DNA from: a virus | Reading direction: 5' to 3' (one strand) | Length of the DNA stretch: 47,297 nt | Virus record (IMG/VR): IMGVR_UViG_3300048672_000226 | Coordinates: 1 to 47,297 of that record | Part shown: piece after piece, positions 1 through 9,000 of the stretch | Layout of the letters: each line of letters starts with the position of its first letter | Position numbering within the stretch: position 1 is the stretch's first letter | The notes under the pieces: model-generated | Told to the model about the DNA's origin: nothing | The model's input: the letters and a program-made list of their open reading frames with translations, nothing else | Databases searched by the model: none | Translations under genes and position numbers: made by a program

Positions 1-3000
1 GTATTTCAAAAATTCAGAAAGTATATTATACTGTGTCGAACTGTTAATATTATCAGTCAAGCCCTCTTTCAAAGATGTTGTTGTAAACTTAGATTGCAGC
101 ACTGTTTTATTGGAAGTGCTAATACTTTTAAGTATTGTATTTACTGCTTTATCAGATGCTTCAAATGAGCTTATCTCTCCATTTAATGTACTGTAATAAT
201 TAGAAGTATATAAATTAACTAAATCTACATACTGTGTTATTACAGGCTGTGACATAAAGAATACAACATCTTTTAATGGTACTCCGCATCTAACTAAGAA
301 CAAGTATACGCTAGAGGTAGACAATGTTAAATTAATATCTTTAATGTAATCATCCTTCGCAACGTCTACTGCTGCTGACATTAACTGTGATATACTATCA
401 GATATTAACTCCCCTGTTAAAGTATCGGTATCATACATAGATGTTAGAGAAGAGCCGTATCCATCAGTCTTAGTTGTATTATACGTACTGAAATTAAGCT
501 TCAAGTCTATCGCTAGTTGAGCAAACTGTGATAAAGAGTGGTGTGTATTATGTAATGCTACAGAGCCTAGTACTTTTTTACCTCCTTCAAATGAAGTTTT
601 CATAGCTACGTTAGTAGCAGGGTTAAAGTAATTAGCAAATGTAACACCAGAAGTACCTCTAATACCACGAACATCATCTACAGCTGCTTTTAAATCAGAT
701 TCTACAATAGGTAGTAGCATCATATTCTGCACTTCTTCTGTGCCAAGTACTTCTAAATATGCTGTAAGCATTGCGTTATCTAACGCTTTAGCTTTATACT
801 TATTATAATTTTTATCATCTTTTGGGTACTTTGTTGCAAACTCTTCTTCTGTTGTAAAGTCTGGTATAATATTACCTTCTTTATCTACAGCGTATGTATA
901 CAGATTCAGTTTATCAATATCAAAGTCAGAGCCTGCTTTCTTAGTAATTTCATAGGGTACTACAATCATATTACCTAAGTTAGCTGGTAAAAAGCCTTTT
1001 ACTCTAATACGCTCCATTGAGTTATGCCCTTGTACAGGAATACGGAAACCGAGCATTGTTAATAGCTTTTCATTATCTCCTGTAAAGTTATTAACATTAA
1101 AGAACTTCTTATATTGATTTGGTAAATATACTTCTAAATACCCATCATCATAAAACTTTAATTCTTCTCTATCGATTACCTTTCCATTTTCATCTGTAAT
1201 AGGTGTTCTAGTACCATCTTTATTATATATCAAATCTCCACTTTCAAATACCCTGTCAAATACATTGGCAGATTGTGGTAAAGACGTACCAGATACTTTC
1301 TGCTTAATAACCTTATTAACAAATGCTGTAGCTATAGATTCTATTTTACCTTTACTCATTACAAGGTCTATACCTCTACCCATAGCTAGTGTAGATGCAA
1401 CAGACTTAATGATATTTGCTGGACTCTCTCTTTCCTCTAACTGGCTTATTATACTGGAGGCTAAAACGCTTAAATCTGTACTAACAATATTACCATTTGC
1501 ATCTAACGTTGCTTTTATCTCTTTTTGCATATCATCTACTAGGACATCCATCTTAGTAGATTCAAGACTATTCAATTTATCATAAATAGCTCTAGCTGAT
1601 AATTCTTTACCATCTATATGCAAAATGCCACCTTTACGTAAAGTATTTAACAAAATCAATTTTCTATGCTGTGTAGCTTTTGTCTGTTTGGTTTTATCTA
1701 CACGAGCTATATCTACCTGTGTGCCATAGTCTTCCCAATACGAAGTCTGTATAAACTTCTCTACAGTTTCAGCATTGTTTGGGTCTAATGCAAACTTTAA
1801 GCTTATGCCTTTCTTATCTACTAATACTCTACCTACTTTGTTTGCAGAGTTTACCATCATAAGAGGATTATTAGACCTTCTCATAAATTCATCTATTTTA
1901 CCAACAGTATCTGGAAATTGCTTAGATAAACTTCTGCTTATAGGTATAATGGATAATTTATAGAATGTAGCATTATTGCTATTATCTAATACATCTTCAC
2001 CTTCATGTAAATCTGGCAAATACTGCTTACCATAATACTGAGTTTTTTCAGTTGTTATAGATAGTATATCTTTGATAGACGCTTTACCTTGCAAGTCTTT
2101 AATATATACATCCTCCATATCATCACCCCAACGACCTTCTGATATAGCTCTAAATCGTATTGAATCTAAATGCTCGAACCCTTGTGCATCTGTAATATCT
2201 ATATCTGGATTGTTTTTAGAATCAACTCCATACGCTTCATACGCTGCTTTGTATTCATCTTTAAGTTTACTTACAGCTTTATTAAAACGGCTGTCTACCT
2301 TAACGTCATCTACAACCAAAGCTCTAAATGTAGCTTTTTCTGTACCGTTGTTAAACATAAGTGGTTTTAATTTAGAGTTAGCCTTTTGATATACATACTT
2401 AGAGTATTCATCAAATTCGGATAGGAATTTAGAATCTAATCTATACGTACTCTTAGTCGCTAATGCTCCAGCAGACCTTTTAGCAAAATCAGCAGCTCCT
2501 TTATAGTTAGATAAACCTCCTACTATATACTTACCTTGAATAAGCATATTAGCTGTCTGGAAGTGTAGCATATCTAACATTACTTGAGTATTAGATATAG
2601 AGCTATCTTTATCATACACTCTCTTACTATCAGTAAAGGCTTCTTGTAGCTTTAACTGATTATCTATAACGCCTACTCCTGTCTTCATATACATATCCTC
2701 AAGCTTACCTAGTTCTTTTTCCAAGAAGCCATTAAAGGAAGAAAGGAGATTTATCTGCAAGTCTTTATACATATTCTCAATGCTACTAGATTCATCATCT
2801 GTTATCAAAGATAATATATATTTTAACCTACTGTCTACATCAGCTTTACTGTTAGTAGCTTGTAATATAGACTGTGTTACAGGGAATAGATTCTTATTAG
2901 GCTTAGCACTAGACGCTCTAGTATAGTAATATGCTTCTTTTACTTCTTCTCTAAGCTGCTCTAAATACAAATTAGATATATCTGCACCAGTTACATTAGG

Positions 3001-6000
3001 TCTAAAAGAAATCATACCATCCAATACATTGTATGTACTTTTATCCGCAGGGAATATAAATGGTACTAGATTATTAAATGCTAAGTTACTAAACATAAAT
3101 AGCATATCTCCATCAGTTAGCTGATTGGCTTTTTCTGATGATACTGTACCTTTAAAACCTACAAGTGTCTTTACACTAATATTACGTAAATTGTATAAAC
3201 TAAACAATCCACTATTAGCTTGCTTCAAAGCGTTTGATTCAGCTGTAGTAAGAGTTCTTTTTATAGCTCCTTCTATCTCCATACCACGCTGTCTTAACAT
3301 CTTAACTGTTTTAGTAAGATAATTTTGTTGTTGTATTGAATATACCTTTTTATTCTGTGCGTTTGTTACACTGAATGAAGGTACTTGGTTATCATGTTTG
3401 TTAAGTTCTACAAGCAGCTTTCTAAACTTAGACCATTCAGATAAAGCTTTATATGGCTTTTTCTTAGCGTTCTTGAAGTTGAATACCGCTGTATTAGCTA
3501 CATCATCTAATAACTCTTGCACTTTTGCTAAATCAGCACTTCTACTTTTCAGACTTAACTTAATAGGTAAAGTTAGATTTAAACTTTTCAAAAATGATTC
3601 TAGGTCTTTATTAGATAATAGTGTTACTACTTGTTCTGTAGTTAGATTCTTTCTAAGTATTACTGCACGTATCTTATCAAACTGTTTCTTTACAGCAGCT
3701 CGTTGAGTTTCATTGTATAACTCAAATCCGTTTTCATCTAGCTTTACTGATAGTAAGTCTATATTAGTTTTAGCAAACTGGCTTCTAAATGCGTTCTGCA
3801 CTTCCCACTCTTTTACAGATGATAAGTACCTTGTGTTACCTGCTTTAGTAGTACCTTTTAATCGCTTTGCTATTTCTTTATATAGTATAGAGCCTTCTTC
3901 GGCAGAACTTGCTTTTCTTTCTAGTATCTGAAATACTTCATCAATAGAATCAATATCCGACAAATCTCTATACAGTGCATTGATAGTAGAACTAAAAGCA
4001 GTATGCTCTTTAAGTCCTAAACTATTTAATTGGTAAGCATTAGTATTACCAGTATATGAAGCTACAGATAGTAATAATTGTTTTACTATCATGCTCATAT
4101 TCTTTTTACTATCTACTTCATTAGAAGGTATTTGCTCAACACTGCTATCTCTATTAGTAGCTTCGTTTTCTGCTACTACAGGGTCATAGGCATCGTCCTC
4201 TAAATCCAATCCTTTAAACAAATCATCCTCTACTACATCTTTAATTGCCTGTCTTTCTACAGTTGTTATATTGTTATTGTACTTATTAATATAATCGTAG
4301 AATCTAGTTTTAAGCTCTATTTGTGTAGGAACTGCTGCTAGTAAATCAGACATACGGCTATTACCAGCCTTAATTAAGTCTAGTCTTATATTATGGAGTA
4401 AAAAGCTAAATAGCTTATCATCAAACGATTCACCTGCAAAGTTTTTAACTAATTCACCTATTACATCATTAGCTACATCCCTGTATGTTTTATTACCCCA
4501 TTCTGGTCTAGTTGTATTATCATTAAGATAACTGAATACATCAAGTTCAACTAAACCATCTTTGGTTTTAAACTGCCCATTCAGTAAATCAAAGTACCTG
4601 TAAGTCATAGACTTTACAGTATCTTGTTTCTGATTGATACTTAATCTAGGTGTTGTTCTCGATGCTTGTATCTCTGGAGTTACACTATTAGCATACGTAC
4701 CATCATAAATCTTATCAAATACATTCTTGATAGCAGGTGATTTATATAATGTTAGAAACTCTAACATTTTAAATACTCTGTTAAATAGGTATTTAATATA
4801 TTGTCTAAACTTACCCTGTTGTACATCTCTGTTTACAGCGTAGTATCTAAACTCCTCTGCTAACGCTTCACTTACTTCTTCATATTCTGCATTAGGTCTA
4901 TTGTTTAAAGTTCTCCATTCATCATAGATATTCTTTCTAGCCTTATCGGATAAAAATAGTTTTTCTACAACGTGGAACTCTTCGTGATAGATTGTACCTA
5001 TTGGAGCTTTATCAGATACAGATACTTCATATCCTATAACCTCTCCAAGCTTATTCATAGCCTTATTGAATTGTCCGAAAGCTCTACCAGCAATAAGACC
5101 ACGTACAAGGTTTAACTCTACTCCATATTTCTTTAATCTATCAGCATTAGGAGATTTCTTTAAATCTTGAAATTCCTGCTCTGTTAGCTTAGGTTCTGTA
5201 TCTATTAATTCAGAATATGCTAAGTCAAATCCATCATCCTCTACGGCTTGTTTCTTTTTAGTAAGGTCGTCTGGATTTGTACTGAATCCTTCATTTGTTT
5301 CTACTGTTACAGAAGTACTTCCATCACCTGCATCTTGAGCTGGTGGTGATTGGCTTAATACGTCTGCTATAATAGCTGTCGCATCGGTAACTGCAACAGG
5401 CTGTACTGGAGCTTTACCAAGTACTGCTACTGTTGGTTGTACAGCAGGAACATTTTGTTTTGCTACTTGTAATAACTCTGGTTTTATTAACGATTCTATA
5501 GACACCAAAGGTGTTATAGAAGAAAGACTTACTGCTATATTTTGGTTTTCTGCGGCTTTCTTTCTACCTTCAATAGTACGCTCTATAAGGTAATTAAGCG
5601 CACTAACTGTTTGATAATCTTTAAGCAGGCTATCAAAACTATCAATAATACCTCCAAATACAGCATCGACAGAAACACCGTTCTCTTTAGCAGCATTTGC
5701 TTTTTTTAATATGGTATTAATAGTTAATGGCTCTGTACCATCAGCGGGAGCTTCTATTAATGGCGTATCCATCATTGCAGGATTAAAGATATTTACAGGG
5801 TCTTTAATCTTAGATATATCTGTAAATGCTTTTTCTACTTTGGCTTCTTCTTTCTTATTGCGTATAGGCTCTGTAGAAGGTACTATGTATGTACTTTTAA
5901 ACTGTATTTGTGTGGGCGGTGCTATTCTGCTTGTAAACACATCATCTAAAAACTCATTAAGTTCCCATTCAGAAACTAATGATTTACCATCAGCGAGACG

Positions 6001-9000
6001 AGTAGTTATTTTACTAGGTATTTGGTGATACCTATTACGTAAAAACGCTCTAAATTGTTTAGCTTCATCTGTATCTAATTTCAAATCGGATACATTAACA
6101 ATCTTAGTATCATACACAGCTTTTCCATTTTGGTCATTGTGTGACCATAAGCCGTATTCTACTTGCTGTGTTCTTGAATTAGGTACAAAACCTACTACAT
6201 ATAACTTCTCTTTAGCTATAGCCTCATTCTGCTCTTTGCTTAACTCTGGGTCACTCTCATTCTCGCTATATATACGCATATCCCCATCTTTACTATTGGG
6301 GGTATCTCTTTTACCATCTTTTATAATAGTGTTGTCTGGATACTTAGCTTCTAATCCCCAATATAAGCGTTTACGTAATTTCTTGAATAACGACTTAACG
6401 GCTGTAGAACCTTTCAAGAAAGTAGTTTCGTCAATTACAGACAACTCTATAATACTTTTAACCACTTCTTCTACATGGTCATTGCTCAGCTTTTGTGTAT
6501 TTAGGTAGAACGCCTTTCCTGTTTTAGTTTCAAGTAAGTAGCTTCTTCCAGCTTTAAGTACTTTATTACCAAGTTTAGGATGGCTAGTTCCTCTAGCTAC
6601 TATTATTTCATACGTACCATCAAATATCTTTGATGCTAAATCTTTACCGAATATAGTACGTAATGATTTAGGTACTTCACTAAGTACAGGTATTCCAAAT
6701 GATTGAGACTGGATAGCGTATGTAGCGCTTCCATTATCCGCTATTTCGTTAATAACAGATTGTCTGTAATCATTAATACTCTTTAAACCTCTTTCAAGTA
6801 CAGTTTGTAGTTTTCCTTTATCTTCTTCTAAAGAAACTAGCTGTTGTTCATTAGCTTCTGTAGGTGATGCTGAGAAAGCTGCTCTAGCTTGTTGAATCTT
6901 AGTATTAAGTTCTGCTATATCATCAACTTCTCTAAATCTAGTATATCCTCCAGATGTTGTATCTGTAGGCTCTTCTAAATGAGTTATAGCTAGTAATTTA
7001 CCATCTTGAACAATCTCACCGTTGCTGTTTACTCTTACAGGTTGTCCATTATCATATACAAGAACACCTATAATATTCTTATGTCCTGTACCGTAATCTT
7101 CTTTGTACTCGTATGGCAACACACCATTAATAGGCTCTGGCGCTGATGTTCTCCATTGAATATGTATTCTACCCACACTTGCTAAATTAACATTATCTAG
7201 CACTTTAGCAAATGCCCAATGATGTTGGTCATTACCTTTAGCATTACCTAGTCTTTCTGGAACATTGCTAGATGTAATGCTCTTAATAGGATTTTCTAGT
7301 ATACTTGGTCTTTTATCATCTCTACTATTTGCCGTTTCTTCTGCATCAGAGCTGTATGTGCGTGGTGCAGTTATATCTTCTACATACGCCTTAGCCTCTT
7401 TCATGTTTTCCAAATCTACTGCTTTATTCGGAAACAATTCATTCTTTATGTTGTTAAGTAAAGCACTTTCAAAAGCTAGTAACTCTAGCTTTCTTTGCTT
7501 GCCTTGCTCTAGTACTATCTCTTCTGGCAGTTTAAATTGGTTAGAAGAAAGGCGTTCTCTATATGGAGTTTTAGCATTTTTCTCTGCTTCTTTAACGGCT
7601 TCTAGTGAAGCTCTGTTATCTTCTAAGTTTTTCTTGTATGCTCTTAAAACCGCTTGCTGTTTTACTGCTTCTTTGCCTTGTATGGTAGAATATAGGGTAT
7701 TTAAACTATTCTTATAAGTATCAAGTTCTTCTTGAACACTTTCTATAAACTGTGTATTCTCGCCTCCAATAATCTCTGGCGCTCGTTCAAAGAAAGTATT
7801 TCTAACACTAACTTCCTTACCATCTAAATCTATATACTTTAAGTCATTAGGATTAGACAATAGATATTCAGCTATAGCCATACTTTGGTCTACAGTTAGC
7901 TTATTGTTTCTAAAGTCTTCCTCTATACCTATCATATCTATACTTTGTATAGCTGCTGTTATATTAGATGATAGTTCATTATCACTTAATACAGCAGGGT
8001 CAGTAATAGAATCAGCAATCATCTTTTTAATACGATTCGTAGCTATTCTATTAACAACCTCCAAGTACTTAGAAGCTTCTGTATCCTTTGTAGCATATTC
8101 AGAAATTAAAGTTTCTATAGCTTTAATCTTGTTATCTAGGTTCTGCTTAATAGATGAGTATGATTCATCTATATTAATAAGTTTGCCTTTTGATAACGAG
8201 GCTAATTGTTTTTGAGCTATAGCAAGCTTTGCTCTTAAATCTGTTAATGCTGTTTCAAAGGAAGTCTTTCTAGCTAGAAGCCGTTCAGAGAGAGAAGAAA
8301 GATTCTTATTCTGCTCCATGAGTGTAACTACTAAATCATGGTATGCTTCTGAACCTGCATCTAGCGAATCAGATTCTGGTAAAGCTTGGAACGCAGTTTG
8401 TATATATTCAAGAATCATAGCTGTGCTATTATCCATTACATACTCGTCTTGAGCTTTAAGTGTACTTTCTATATCATTGTTTACTCCAATTATAGCTCTG
8501 TTTACAGATTGTAATTCTAGCCATTGTTGAGTTTCAGCTTCTGTATATATCTTTAAATACTGTGGTTGTTCAGCATTGTAAAAGAAATCATCCTCTGAAA
8601 AGTTTTCACGCATAGCTCTACCTACTTGAAATGAACCCCACTGTTTCATTTTACCACCATCTGGTAATTCAATTTCGTGGTATCTTGTAGTTTTGCTAAA
8701 ATCATTTTCATCAAAATACGCTACAGCTAAATAGCCTTTTTCGTCATGTCCCACTACACCAGTTATAGTCGTAGTAGTTTTATTGCCCTCTGCATCTACA
8801 TCTGTATACTTATAATCTATAACACGATTCTTATACTTAATATAGAAAGCGTCTTCTTCTGACATAGTATCTGCTTGACCTTTAGCATCCTCTAGCTTCA
8901 TAATTCTTCCATCGAGTGTATCTAATGATACTCTTGAAACTACAGTATTATTCTGTAGTGTAGAATTGTCAAGTTTAGTTTCTTCTATAACAGCATTTAC

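Noticed and set aside
2619-2645. AAAGGCTTCTTG match near copy B
   Set aside because: The core matches partly but no pyrimidine tract directly precedes it, so it is probably chance.
7265-7717. Plus-strand open frame of 150 codons
   Set aside because: It lies fully antisense to the giant polymerase gene, is Ser/Leu-rich as expected for a shadow of a Lys/Glu-rich protein, and has no ribosome site or family motif. The other plus-strand frames (for example 14364-14807, 44495-44911) were rejected on the same grounds.
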